From Molossus alvarezi (taxonomy: Eukaryota; Chordata; Mammalia; Chiroptera; Molossidae), in the NCBI GenBank assembly GCA_037176705.1, contig CM073907.1:11935001-11999000 (forward strand): a stretch of 64,000 bases of DNA, given 5' to 3'. The notes under the pieces are model-generated. The model had not been told where the DNA came from, did not search any database, and worked only from the letters and a program-made list of their open reading frames with translations. Shown here piece by piece: positions 50,001 through 61,642 of the stretch (the stretch's first letter is position 1; the number at the start of each line of letters is the position of its first letter). A program made the position numbers and the translations under genes.

Positions 50001-51531
50001 AGGACACTCCTTTTTTAAAAGGGAGAAATGGTCCGCGACTCCCTCAACTTAACAGTGTGGGCTCCTGGTGCAGCTGAATGGAGAAAAAGTTCTTTCTTCG
50101 GTTTCATGAGGTGAAATGCCTAAGAAATCCCATCAACTGACTTCTTCTAGCCCTTAAAAACCAAGGAGAGGGCAACGTGGAGGAGGAGGCCCTGCCCTGG
50201 TCTCCAGGAGGCTGTGGGTAGGTGTCTGTGTGCACTGGGGATGGGAGGGGCCTCCTCCCGGGATCCTGGCCACCACTGGCTGTGCAGGGGCTGGTGGGGC
50301 CAGTCTCCCTACTGGGCTCATCTGCTCCTTTGGGCCTCTGGCTGTCCCTGATTCCTTGGTCCCAGGCAGTTGCCTGGGCTGTGAAAGCCCCACCTAGGAC
50401 AACTCTGACCCCTGATTCTGGTTTCTTCAGGGGCTCTTGCTGGACACGGTTGGATCCCTCTGCAGGAGATCTGCCTCAACTTGACCATCCAGCTGCTGCT
50501 TCCTGCTGAGCTAGAGTCCCCCCTCCCCAGGCTATACTTGCCCTGCAGCAGCGTGAAGGCTCCTGGTGCCCCTGGCTGACTGCTAAAGGTCCCCCGTCTC
50601 CTTCTTTTCCTCTCCCCGTCCCCTGGCCTGGCCCTCCTAGCTGCTCCTGGGAGGACTTCGGCTACGTTACGTCACTTTCTCCTTGACCTGCGTGTTCTAA
50701 ACCTCCCGGCTCAGCCTTTAGGGAGAATAGGGCATGTTCTCTTCGTTACCAAGGAAACCCTCCCACTGCATCTGCCGGTGAGGTAGGTGAGGCTGTTGAC
50801 CTGGGTACTGAGGGACAGCTAGGAATCAGGGGACTGGGCATCCTCCAAATGTCCATTCTCATCCCACCTTTATGTACTTTCCATTGGGTTTCAGTCTAGG
50901 AGAAGAAATACAGAGAAGTTGAAAAGATATTAGAATACTGAAATAAGGAAGTATGTCACAAAATTAAACATCTGTATCCTGTCAGATATGTGCCTTATGG
51001 AAATCATGGTGAATTATGAGGGTGTTGCTGAAGTTGGGGGATCTGGTGACTAGTCAGTATTTATGGTTTATGGTCTTACTAAAACCCCATCTGGATGGTT
51101 TTTGAGCCTGTAATTCATGGTTGTGTGTTCTGTGTTTTCCCATGACCACTGCCGTATTCACTGCATAATGAGTAATTTTAGACGTGGATCACCGCTTAGG
51201 GAGGGTATCTGAGGGAAGGTGGGTGATGAACTATTTTTGACATAAATCACAAGTGCCCAAGAAAGTGGCAATATCCAAAGAATAAACAAGAGAACTGGTG
51301 TGTGTTCCACAACCGAGCACTTTAAATTATGTAATATTTCAATCACGTGGTCATGGTAACAATGAGGAAAGACCCAAGGATTCCCCCAAGTACAATTATT
51401 TTCTGTCTTTAAGTCCCGGGTTCATCTGATTCAATGAATGAAGGGAACCTGTTAGGCCCAGGAAAAGATTTTGCTGTCCAAAAGTTTCATTAGAAAACCC
51501 CAGCACATTGGCGACTAAGTAACAAGACTAA
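50001..51531. other. Intergenic sequence, no recognised feature
   Basis: Unique-looking DNA that changes from GC-rich (to ~50800) to AT-rich. No gene signal seen. Confidence 0.55.
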
Positions 51532-51533
51532 TA

Positions 51534-51662
51534 CAGGGAGGGGCAAAAGTAGACATACAGCTGTTCTGTTCGTAGGGAAAACAATACATTAATAAATAAC
51601 AATACAAGAATAAACTGTGTTTCACGAGCTCACAACTGCAGACCTACTTTTGCGCCGCCTCG
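51534..51662 (+). mobile_element. Mariner-type MITE
   Basis: A 129-bp element with ~31-bp inverted terminal repeats: left CAGGGAGGGGCAAAAGTAGA, right complement CGAGGCGGCGCAAAAGTAGG. TA dinucleotides lie directly outside both ends (51532-51533, 51663-51664). It has no coding capacity. Confidence 0.85.
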
Positions 51663-52528
51663 TATTTTCCTCTATACAAACATTTGCCGTGTGGGAACTT
51701 TCTCAGCTTTTGTTGCCTTGGCTGTTTCTTGTTTGTTGCTTGGTTTTCAAGAAGCAATGTATAAAATTTGACATCCAAAACCTATCTTTAGAAATCCACG
51801 TTCCTTTTATAGACGGGCCATGTTCAAATGTCCACAACGCTCCGGGTGAGGGTACTAGCCGACTATCTGCCCGCCGAGAATGTCAATAAAAGGCGGACTC
51901 AACACCCAAGTGGGAACATCACCTACCATTTATTCAGCATCCATTAAAGGCTGGTACTGTTAGGAGCTTGGACATGAAACACGCTCGCTTTTTTTTTTAA
52001 GCTTAAAAACTAGTGACAGGGAACAAGGTCAGTGAATTCACGGCGCACCCCCCCCCCCCCCAAAGCGTGCACGTCTCAAACGGCTCCCGGGCTGTTGATT
52101 CTATACGTGCGCGTCCAGCCCACAGGACGGCGGGAACAAAGGGACAGTGTGAACCGGGCGGCGCGGGGCCGGGGCGCCGAGGTCCGCCCGGCTGGAGGGC
52201 AGGGCGTGGACGGCGGGTTGATCTGAGGACACTCTGCTCACGGGCCCGCCGCTCCGGCACAGCGTGGGGACCGAAAGCCCGGTCTTCACACAGCCCTCCC
52301 CACGTTGGCCACGCAGCGGGCACGAATGGGACGCCCGGGGGCCGGAGCGCGGGCCGGGGGGCGTGGCCCCAGGCAGATAACGGGCTGCGCGGGCGCCGGG
52401 GGCCGGGTCCCCGCCGGCGCCGAGCCCGGCCCACGCCCCCTCCGCCCGGCGGAACCGCGCAGACCGCGCGGGTGGGGCGCCGCGCGCGCCAGGAGGGGTT
52501 TTTTTTTTTTTTTTGGTCAAACTTTGGC

Positions 52529-52664
52529 CACGTGAACCGCCCCCCATTCACTTTTGCACCAATCGGACGGCGCGGACGGATCCCGAGAGGGGCCACGACT
52601 CCTCGCTCCCGACGGCTTCATAACGCGCCGTGCGTGACGTGAGGGGCTCCTGCTGCCATGGCGA
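52529..52664 (+). promoter_or_regulatory. Candidate CHSY1 core promoter elements
   Basis: An E-box CACGTG (52529-52534), a CCAAT box (52559-52563), a CRE-like TGACGTGA (52635-52642) and a YY1-like CCATGGCG (about 52656-52663) follow one another within 135 bp, 480-610 bp before the start codon. No TATA box is evident. Transcription probably begins around or just after this cluster (inference). Confidence 0.5.
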
Positions 52665-53052
52665 GCTGAGCCGGAGGATGTGCAGCTGCGGCGGCGCCGG
52701 GCACGACGAGGACGGGCACGGGCGCAGCGCGATCGCAGCCGAGCCGGCCGGGGGACGCGGGCGGGGCGGAGCGGGGGCCCGGACTCCGCCGCCACTGCAG
52801 TCGCCGTTGCGCTGGCCCCGCGCCCCCGCGCGCGAGCGGGAGGAGCCGCCTCCGCGGCCGCCGCCGCCGCCGCCTTGCGCCCGAGCCGCCGGCGCGCGCC
52901 GGACATGGTCCCGTCTTAAAGGCGCAGGCCGCGGCGGGGCGCGTGCGGAACAAAGCGCCGGCGCGGGGCCTGCGGGCGGCTCGGGGGCCGCGATGGGCGC
53001 GGCGGGCCCGCGGCGGCCGCGGCGCTGCCCGGGCCGGGCCTCGCGGCGCTAG
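52658..53052 (+). other. Upstream ORFs in the CHSY1 leader
   Basis: If transcription starts before 52658, the leader contains a minimal ORF (ATG GCG AGC TGA, 52658-52669) in a strong GCCATGG context. It also holds a 125-codon ORF from 52678 to 53052, a short ORF 52905-52919, and an in-frame ATG at 52993 inside the long ORF. All end before the CHSY1 ATG at 53142. Encoded peptides are low complexity, so any role would be in translation control. Confidence 0.4.
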
Positions 53053-53141
53053 GGCGGGCTGGCCTCCGCGGGCGGGGGCGGCGAGCGGAGGGCGCGCGGA
53101 GCCGGCGGCGGCGGCGGCCCGGCGGGCGGAGCGGCGCGGAC

Positions 53142-53467
53142 ATGGCCGTGCGCGGCCGGCGCGCCTGGCTCAGCGTGCTGCTCGGGCTCGTGCTGGGTTT
53201 CGTGCTGGCCTCGCGGCTGGTCCTGCCCCGCGCCTCCGAGCTGAAGCGAGCGGGCCCGCGGCGCCGCGCCAGCCCCGAGGGCTGCCGGCCCGGGCAGGCG
53301 GCGGCGGCGGCTTCCCAGGTCGGCGGGGCGCGGAGCGATGCGCGCGGGGCGCAGCTCTGGCCGCACGGCCCGGCCTCGGATGGCGGCCCGCGCGACAGGA
53401 ACTTTCTCTTCGTGGGAGTCATGACCGCCCAGAAATACCTGCAGACCCGCGCCGTGGCCGTCTACAG
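53142..53467 (+). CDS. CHSY1: CHSY1, chondroitin sulfate synthase 1, coding exon 1
   Basis: CHSY1 is a Golgi type II membrane enzyme that alternately adds GlcA and GalNAc to chondroitin chains. This exon encodes residues 1-108 plus two bases of an Arg codon, followed by a GTGAGA donor at 53468. A short basic cytosolic tail (MAVRGRRAW) precedes one hydrophobic signal-anchor, LSVLLGLVLGFVLASRLVL (about residues 10-28). A Pro/Ala/Gly-rich stem follows, then NFLFVGVMTAQKYLQTRA, which opens the N-terminal glycosyltransferase domain. The match to human CHSY1 is near complete; the stem has a longer alanine run (QAAAAAS) by comparison with my recollection of human. The DxD motifs and the second catalytic domain are in exons 2 and 3, beyond the window. 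Confidence 0.97.
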
Positions 53468-55131
53468 GTGAGACCTGGCATCCAGCCTCCTGGCCGGCGG
53501 CCCTGCAGATCGTCCCATGGCTCATGCCGTTACCTGATTTCGGAACCGAGGCTCCCCGGGTGCCCCTCGGGGGTGCCAGGCTTTAGCAGCAGAGGTCAGA
53601 GGCAGGATGTTGCGCTCAACGCTCAAGAGCGTGGGCTTTGGGGTCAGCTGGACCAGGGTGTCCCCTGTGGGTGTGGTCCCCACCCTGACTATGCAAGACA
53701 CTTCAGTTTTCCATGTTCAAATCTTGTCCTTTGTTAACTGGTCCTCACCCCTCTCATAACGTTGTTAGAAAAACTCTTTACCTGTAACAGTGGTGGTGAT
53801 TATTTGAGTCTCTGAAATCTGCCGCCTTGGCCCTTGCAGAACTAGAGCCCATGTAAATGAACCTGGTTAGACCCCTTCCGTGGCCAACATGCAGATTCCA
53901 CTCCTGACAGCAGTCCGGTTAGTGAAAGGGGTGCCCACTGCACGCCGAGCACACCAGTCTGCTCAGGGAATGGAAAGAGAGCCTTTGGGGGAGCAGTTCC
54001 TGGCCCGTGGTCGAGTTGGTGTTAACTAGCCCAGTTTAGTGATGTTATCCAGCGTCTGGGCCCTAGTTGGCCAGATGAGTCATAAAAGTGCCTGGAATCA
54101 TGTTCAGGATTAGCAAAGGGATTAGCCAAAGTCGTCTTTAGAAGGGAGATGATTTGGGAATGGCAGATTTGTATTGCAGTGAATTGGAGGTAGAAGAGGG
54201 GTGTACATTCATAATGGGGTGTGAGGGAAACCTCACACGTGTCAAGTTACAGACGTGCTGCAGGGCAAAGCAGTCCTGAGAGGCCCTCTGGGAATGAACT
54301 TCTTGAGTAGTCAGTGTTGAGCAAGGCCAAGCTGGCTGCTGTTGGTTCTTGATTTACCACCAATACCTTTGTGACTTCAGCTTTTAAATCGAGCCCTGGT
54401 CTGAATGTGCAGGCATTCCATGTTGTGAGGGGGAAAGTTTATACGGATCCCCGTTCCTCCAAGGGAGAATGTAGTGTATTGAAAAGAGGGTAACAGAGAA
54501 GTAGCAAGTGTCTGTGCTTCCATTAGGATCTTGTCTAGAGGGATCCTGAGTGACTTTGAAAAGCTTAGAATGCCATAGTGGAAATGGAGTCCAAAGTCTC
54601 AATTTGGAAACCTGCAGGTCAAGGTTTTCTGCTCCCCAGATCTACCGTGAATTACCCAGAAAATGTGATGCAAATTGTGCCTTTCGACAAGAGAAATACC
54701 CACATCAGAAGTTGAGGATGAGCTCCATAAATTGCTTACAGCATGGTTTTAAAAGTATACCCACATGACTGCGCTTTGGTGACAAGTCCTGTGACTGTAC
54801 AACATTGGGGACAGCTATCAAAGTAGCTGGTTCAAATAGTAGATGGTGTGAATCTTTACCCCCCAAACAGATACATTGTCGTGGATACGAAAGCAGTATA
54901 TGCAAACCAGTAGGGTTTCAGTTATACTCAGAAAATGTAATGCAGACTGAATCTCATGTTTTACACTTGGAGATGATCTTGTCCCAAAACCCAGGCTTGA
55001 CCTCTTTGGGCCTCTTTCCAAATCTGCTACTTCATCTCTTTTAGACCTGAGATTTCATCCCCTTGTTTGTTTTCTTTGGGGCAGTTAGGGGAAAGTGGAA
55101 ACACAATTTACCCTCTGTGCTCCCCCGCCCC

Positions 55132-55269
55132 TTCCTTCTTTGTGACAACTCTGCCTTTCTGATAAAGGAAAACCCTTACCTAGAAACAGTGTATCCCATC
55201 TTCCTCCTTTGTGACAACTCTGCCTTTCTGATAAAGGAGAACCGTAGGGGGAAACAATGTATCCTGTCC
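55132..55269. repeat. 69-bp tandem duplication
   Basis: TTCCTTCTTTGTGACAACTC at 55132 recurs as TTCCTCCTTTGTGACAACTC at 55201. The units share GCCTTTCTGATAAAGGA and end GTATCC(C/T). The middle has diverged by a few changes. Confidence 0.9.
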
Positions 55270-56124
55270 AGTCACTCTGTCAGCTCTCCAGCTAACCTTT
55301 TCTATCTCTCTGATCTTAAGAAGTTACAGTTACTTGGAGCCTGAGGGTGGACCTGCCCTGCCTGTTAAGGTCCTCCGCTTCTCAGCTGTCAACCCTGTGT
55401 TTAGACTGGCTGCAAGAGACGGCACGGGACGATTTTAGCCGTAAGGAACTTCTGAGGCAGGCCTGAATTGGGATGGAGGTTAGAGGGTGTAACTTATGAT
55501 TATGACTTTGCTGTGCTTTGCAGCCTGGGCCAGAAGTCCATGCTCAGCTCTGAAATCATAAATCTCACGCACAACTGGGTGTAAAAGTCAGCTGCAATCT
55601 CTCAGCACAAGGTAGAGCTCTCGTTTGCCGCTGGGTATGATCTCTCCTAAGAGGCGGGTTCGTTGTTTACCTTGGAAAAAACTCCAGTGTGTTGTGTTTT
55701 TGCTTTTTAAAATAAAATCAGCCTTTGGCTTCTGAGTGGAAGGAGATGCCGACCTGTTCAGTAAGCTGGCACTATGGTATACTTTTATGGTACAGTATCG
55801 CGAATGTCAGAAGGTAGATCCAGAAAGGAGCTTAAAAAACAAACACACTTAGTCGATATGCCTGTCTGCATTGAAACGAGTACATTTAACGATGGGACAG
55901 CCCCATCGCTACGCCTTTTGCTTCCCAGACCTACCCTATGCTTGAAGTAGGGAGAGAGGCCACCAAGGGATGGTAGCACTGCCGTGACAACTCAGAGCAG
56001 GCAAGACACCAATTTTTAAAAACAAGCAAAACAAAATTCAAAGTGTAGCCGATCAGGGACCATCCAGGGCTGACTTCTTCCATCAGCCCTGAGTGATCCA
56101 GATTCATTAAAATGTTCAGATACA

Positions 56125-56372
56125 GCCCTGGCCAGTTTAGATCTGTGGTTAGAGCATCAGCCCACGGACTAGAGAGTCCCGGGTTCGGTTCCCACTAGGG
56201 GCACGTACCTCGGTTGCAGTTTGTCCCCAGCCCCAGTTGGGGTCGTGTGGGTGGCAGCCACTCAATGAGTCTCTCTCACGTTGATGTCTCTCTCTCTCTC
56301 CTGCTCTATCTGAAGACAAATGCAAAAAAAAAAAAAAAAAAAGTGTCCTCGGGTGAGAATAAAAAAAAAAAA
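56125..56372 (+). mobile_element. Ves SINE
   Basis: Plus copy bounded by GTTCAGATACA at 56114-56124 and 56373-56383. Confidence 0.92.
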
Positions 56373-57221
56373 GTTCAGATACATCACTTAGGATTTGCGC
56401 CCTTGTTCACAAGGACATGCCTTGCCCCTCTGAACCGGACTCTGAGTGTTGGGGACACGGTGGAGATGCTTGTCATGGAGCTGCTGTTGCAGTGGGAGGG
56501 GCAGATGCTACAGGAGGGTGTCCGACTGTGATGGGTGCTGTGGAAAAAATAGAGCAGAGTGTGGGCAGGGTGGGGTGGGGTCATATTTTAGGTGGTTGGG
56601 GGAAGACCTCAGAGAACGTGGTGTCTGGGCTGAGACCTGATCATGGGCAACCAGTTGTGAATGTCACTGATGAGCACCCGAGGGGAGAGCTGGTAAATTA
56701 CAGGCAGTAACCAGCCGGAAAGACACCGGAAGAAAGAGGACTGAGGCCTAGCTGAGCTCTGGTGCAATTTCATTCTGAGTGAATCACCCTCCGAGGGTTT
56801 AGGCAGGCAAGGGAGGCGACTGCATTGTGTTGTGAACAGTTCGTTTTGCCTAGTGTGTGGAGAATGGATCGTAGGGAAGCAAGGAGATGTTAGGAGGTGG
56901 TCCAGGTGAGGGAGGGGTGGCTGGGGCTAGTGGTCGTGGAGATGGAGAGAAGGTGCTGGTCCCTGGATAGTTGCAGGCTGGAGCCAGAGTTTAAGACCTG
57001 CTGATGGAATGCGGGTGAGGAGCAAGCACAGAGGAATCAACAGTGACTTCTAGGATTTCGCCTTGAGATGGGGAGCCTAAAGGGAACTGATTGAGGCCGG
57101 GAAGGAGGCGCATCAGCAGATCGCTGGTTTTGCACAGGAAGGGTTTTGAGGACGCTTTTGGACACACAGGTGGGTGTACCCTTAGCTTCATCAATGTAGT
57201 GACTTTAAAAAGGAATCGAGA

Positions 57222-57485
57222 GCCCTGGCCGGTTTGGTTCAGCGGTTAGAGCGTCGGCCTGCGGTCCTGAGAGACCCGGGTTCGGTTCCCGCTAAGGGCA
57301 TGTACCTCGGTTGCAGTTTGTCCCCGGCTCTGGTCGGTTGTGCGGGTGGCAGCCACTCGATGTGTTCCTTTCACATCGATGTTTCTCTCTCTCTCTCCCT
57401 CCCACTCTACCTGAACAAAAAATGGGAAAATATCCTCGGGTGAGGATAAACAAAATAAATAAATAAATAAATAAATAAATAAAAA
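57222..57485 (+). mobile_element. Ves SINE with (AAAT)n tail
   Basis: Plus copy, target words AAAAAGGAATCGAGAG and AAAAAGTAATCAAGAG on its sides. The tail carries an (AAAT)n microsatellite. Confidence 0.91.
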
Positions 57486-57767
57486 TAAAAAGTAATCAAG
57501 AGATTTGCCTCTGAAGTGAGTATAGTGTTGGAGGTCTGAGAGCATCTTAAGGAAAGATTCCTTGAGGGTTCTGGGGAGCTGGGGTTCTACAAATGAAGAA
57601 AACAGTTACTTTGACTCATCTGCAAAGCGTTCGTCTTCTGGGTGATGTTACTTGGGAATGCTACCATTCTACTTCCATGGGAATGTATTATGCCGGCAGT
57701 CTATTAGTAGCTGCACTTCATAGTTTCCTCATATTTTTCCTTTTTTTAAAAAAACTATGTTGTTTGA

Positions 57768-58014
57768 GCCCTGGCTGGTTTTGCTCAGCGGTTAGAGCAT
57801 CGGCCTGTGTACCAAAGAGTCTCAGGTTCGATTCCGGTTGAGGGCACGTACCTCAGTTGCGCTTTGGTCCCTGGCCCTGGTCAGGGTCATGCAGGAGGCA
57901 ACCAGTCGATGTGTCTCTCTCACGTCGATGTTTCTGTGTGTGTGTCTCTCTCCCCCTCCCTCCCATTCTATCTGAAGATAAGTGGGAAAATATCCACTCA
58001 TATTTTTTAAAAAA
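57768..58014 (+). mobile_element. Ves SINE
   Basis: Plus copy flanked by ATGTTGTTTGA at 57757-57767 and 58015-58025, with a GTGTGTGTGT interruption in the CT block. Confidence 0.92.
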
Positions 58015-59375
58015 ATGTTGTTTGATACATAGAAGTTAATTTGTCATGTAGTTCATTGCTCTTCCTTTTTGATTTTAGTTTTTTTCCCTCTAAGCTCAGA
58101 AATGGATTAATCAGGAGAGAGTTTTAAAAGTAACTTTTTTTCCCCTTCTGATTCTGGAAGAGGTAGAGACACCTCCACCTCCTGTTTCCCTACTGGTGCA
58201 CGGTCGTGGTACCAGCGGTGGGGGAAGCCCTCTCCGTTCCTTTACAGTCCGGATGCTGGTCCCCACACTGAGTCCCTGGGTGCGTTTCAGACTTCCTATT
58301 TGTTCCGTTGGTCTTTCTGTCTGTTCTCCTGCCAGTACCACCCATCGCAATGATTGGAGGGTGAATGATGTTCTAATATCCGGTAGACAAGTGCCTCTTT
58401 GTTACTTTTCTGTCGCAGACATTTCTTGGCCACACTTCACCTGTTCTTGCTGGGAGAGTTCTGATGCTATTTAGATTTTTTTTTTTAATGGTTTGATTAA
58501 AAATAAAAGAAAACGTGCCTACTTAGCTATGTCGTCCATGTTTCTGCCCAGAACACTGAGCTAACCCAATACCTTTCGTTTGTCTTGGTTCTTAGCTGCC
58601 CTGGGCTGAAGCTGGGGAACTGTTTTTGTTCTTTCTTTACGTTCTCAGAAGAAAGAGGTGGATGGTTTCTCTTCCTTGCCCCAGGAGTGATAAAGGGCGC
58701 CATGGAAAATGAGCATCAGTCTGTAGGGAGTTGTGGGAAGAAAGTTGGAGAAACGCTAGCTGTCGATAGGGGAATCTTACTGCGACCTGTCACACCAGTG
58801 AGTGACCTCATCCTGACGCTTGCAATGAAGGTGGACACTCCTTTTTGCACCTCAGAGAGCCAGTCTTGTGGTTCCTCTCCTTATTTCTTGAACTTAGTAG
58901 ACCTGGTTTATCTTGAAACACCTTAGAGCAACACTTGCTTTCTCAGATAGAATTCAGTTTGGCAGAAATTTGCCCAGAGCTTTCCACCATCCAAATAATC
59001 GTCCGGTGAGTGGGTTTTTGGAGCACAACCCATTGGATGTTGTGAATGACCTGTGTAAGAAGACTGGTGGGAAATGTCCTGAAATGAGTTTCATTGTGTG
59101 TCCTGGTTCCAGACCTTGATGCCCTCAGGCGGTTGGAGCAGCCCAAGGAGAGCCGTGGTGGTCAGCAGAAGATTCCACCGGTTCTGTTCTAGTCACACTG
59201 GCCGTTGACTAAGCTGCTGTTTATTGAACATAGATTGCTGCGCCTATCCCTGCACGGTTCATCGCAGAGGGAAGGAAACGGACAGCAATATCGGATGATC
59301 GGTGCTCACAGGACGCTTGGACTAATTAAGAAAGGGCCACACTGCTGTGTGAAAAAGGGGATCCAGAATGCCTGG

Positions 59376-59594
59376 GCCTTGGCTGGTTTGGCTCAGAGGT
59401 TAGAGCGTCAGCCCGCAGACCAATGAGTCGCAGGTTCAGTTCCCAGTCGGGGGCACCTGCTTCGGTTGTGGTTCGTCCATGCCCTGGTGGGGTCGTGTGG
59501 GAGGCAGCCAGTCTGTGTGGCTCTATCATGTCGATGTTTCTCCCTGTCTCTCTCTTCCTCCCTCCCACTCTATCTGATGATAAAAAGAAAAGAA
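59376..59594 (+). mobile_element. Ves SINE
   Basis: Plus copy: CCTTGGCTGGTTTGGCTCAG to CACTCTATCTGATGATAAAA. AGAATG words flank it. Confidence 0.88.
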
Positions 59595-60016
59595 AGAATG
59601 GTCTGGCCCACACTCCTGTCTCTCTCGCTTCATCTTGAAGGGTGAGTTGAGGCAGAGGCAAGAACAGGTTCCCAGAAACATGAACTAGCAGGAAGTAATG
59701 AAGGCATCATTGGGGCTGGGACCTGAGAGCTAGCAATTCCTCTAGAAGTGTCTCCGAAGGAATTTCAACATACCCTCAAAGAAGCAGAAATCTCAGGTAT
59801 CTTTGGTGTCCTCCATAGGAGTAGTGGGCTCAAACGATCTCACTGATGCATCCATGCCTTGATCTACTTCTTAATCGTAAAAAAAAAAAAACTAAAAAAA
59901 TTGTGTGGCTGAAGTATTGAAATGAAGAAAGAGTCACGACATATTTGAGGGACAGTAGGTGATAAAATTGTATGCCCAGCATGAGACCCATTTTGTTTCA
60001 AGTCAAACAAAACAAA

Positions 60017-60046
60017 TGTGTGTGTGTGTGTGCGCGCGCGCGTGTA
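60017..60046. repeat. (GT)n(GC)n alternating tract
   Basis: TGTGTGTGTGTGTGTGCGCGCG continuing CGCGTGT: about 30 bp of perfect purine-pyrimidine alternation. Confidence 0.92.
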
Positions 60047-60219
60047 TTGGCACAGCGAAGGCAACACGGAGCTGAGTGGTTTTTCATATTCTCCTTGGAA
60101 TTCTCCTCTATTTTTGCGTTTTCCTGCAGGGAGCGATTATTTGTAATAGTACTACAGTAAAAAGGGGCAGGGAGTAGGAGCTGACAGCTCTTGGAAGGAA
60201 ATGTGAATGAAGTTTTAAT

Positions 60220-60403
60220 TTTTTAAAAAAATAGTTTATTGATTTTTAAGAGAGAAGAGAGAAACACCAATCAGCTGCCACTGGCGTGCCCCCTACTGGG
60301 GATCGAGCCCAAAACCCCGGGCATGTGCCCTGACCGGGAATTGATCTGGCAGCCTCTGGGTGCACGGGCCAATGCCCAGCCCACTGAGTCACACCGGCCG
60401 GGC
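60220..60403 (-). mobile_element. Ves SINE
   Basis: Minus copy: TTTATTGATTTTTAAGAGAG to TGAGTCACACCGGCCGGGC, with a shortened GA region. Weak flanks GAAGTTTTAA/GCAGTTTTGA. Confidence 0.85.
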
Positions 60404-61642
60404 AAGTGCAGTTTTGAGTGTGTTGAATCGCAGGCAACTGCAGGACAGCTGGGCACAGATGGCTCGCTGGCTCCTGGCCCCCAAGACTTGGCTGCCGTCA
60501 TTCTTACTTCAGGGAATGACCGTTAATCCTGTCCGGAAATGCGGGGGTAACACGTTATCTGGTTACTGTAATCATGTTATCCTCAGTAACTGACATCACA
60601 ACTTGTAGGGGATACTTGGGAGGATCGGGTGACAGTGTTTTTAACCTGGGCCCCAGCTCCTGTGTGTGAATGGAGGTACCCAGGGCTCCTGCCTGTTGCC
60701 AGTGTCATTTCGGCTTTGGTTCTGGGCGGAATTGGGGGAACAGGAAACTCAGTTATCACGTAAAGCAGAGAAGCATGTGTCACTGCAGTACCCCATAGCC
60801 GAGCGCCTTCACCTGTGGATGGGTAACATAAGCTGGAGTCAGCTTCGATTTGATGCCTCTGGGTGTATGATTGAAACGGTGCGTACTAATGCCTTGTAAA
60901 GGGTTGTTGTGTACGTGGCCCCTCGCTGCAGTGGCTGCTTGTACTCTGTGTGTTTCCACCCGAGGCCGGGAAGCGGTGGGCAGGCTGCAGAGTGGCTGAG
61001 GGAACCAAAGGGGTGAAGGTTTCAGACGCCGACGTCCGATTCCAGTCTCCTGGCCTCCGTTACCCCATGTCCTCGGCTTGCAGGCCGGGCCGGGCAGACA
61101 CGGAGCGGGCGGGAGTGGCTAAGGGGTGCAGGCTGCTCCCCTTATCTACCACGACTGTTTTCTCAGCCTTATCAGAGGAGGGGGGACTGGGAAAGAAATG
61201 TGGGGATCACCTGAGAAGCAGGCGGAGGGGGAAGGAGCCAAGGGGCCGGCCAGTGCGGGTTTGAATCAGACCCGTTCAGGCGTGGCTGCCACGCTTGTTA
61301 GCTTTGGGAGGTTGACAAATGACTTACCTGGCCCTGCGCCTCCGCCTCCTTATCTGTGAAGTGTGGGTGAGGACGACTCCCAGACCTCACGGAGCTGGCC
61401 TGGGTCGAGTGTCTGCTGACCTCTGCACTGCGCTTGGCTCTGGAGAATTGCTTGGCCAAGGTGGCTGTTAAGAGGGCTGGGTGCCAGGCAAGACGGACTT
61501 GCGGAAGGGTCGGCTAACAGAGATTCGGGGTCCTTTTATTGTTTGCATTAAATAACCCTGATGTAAAAAATACATATATTTTTTGCTTAGAATTAGATTT
61601 GAAAATGAATTTTGCTCATGCACGATTAGGAATGAATGGCAC

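Larger units (their letters stand above)
52050..53500. promoter_or_regulatory. CHSY1 CpG island
   Basis: About 1.4 kb of very GC-rich, CpG-dense sequence stands out sharply from the flanking AT-richer DNA. It covers the promoter, leader and first coding exon of CHSY1, as expected of a housekeeping-type promoter. It includes a C15-type homopolymer near 52049 and a T16-type run near 52500. Confidence 0.85.

Noticed and set aside
52003..53737. ORFs up to 264 codons on both strands of the CpG island
   Set aside because: Arg/Ala/Gly/Pro-rich shadows of a CpG island; only the frame at 53142 matches a known protein (CHSY1).
55063..55344. 93-codon ORF with a repeated LLCDNSAFLIKEN block
   Set aside because: The repeat is just the translation of the 69-bp tandem duplication in CHSY1 intron 1.
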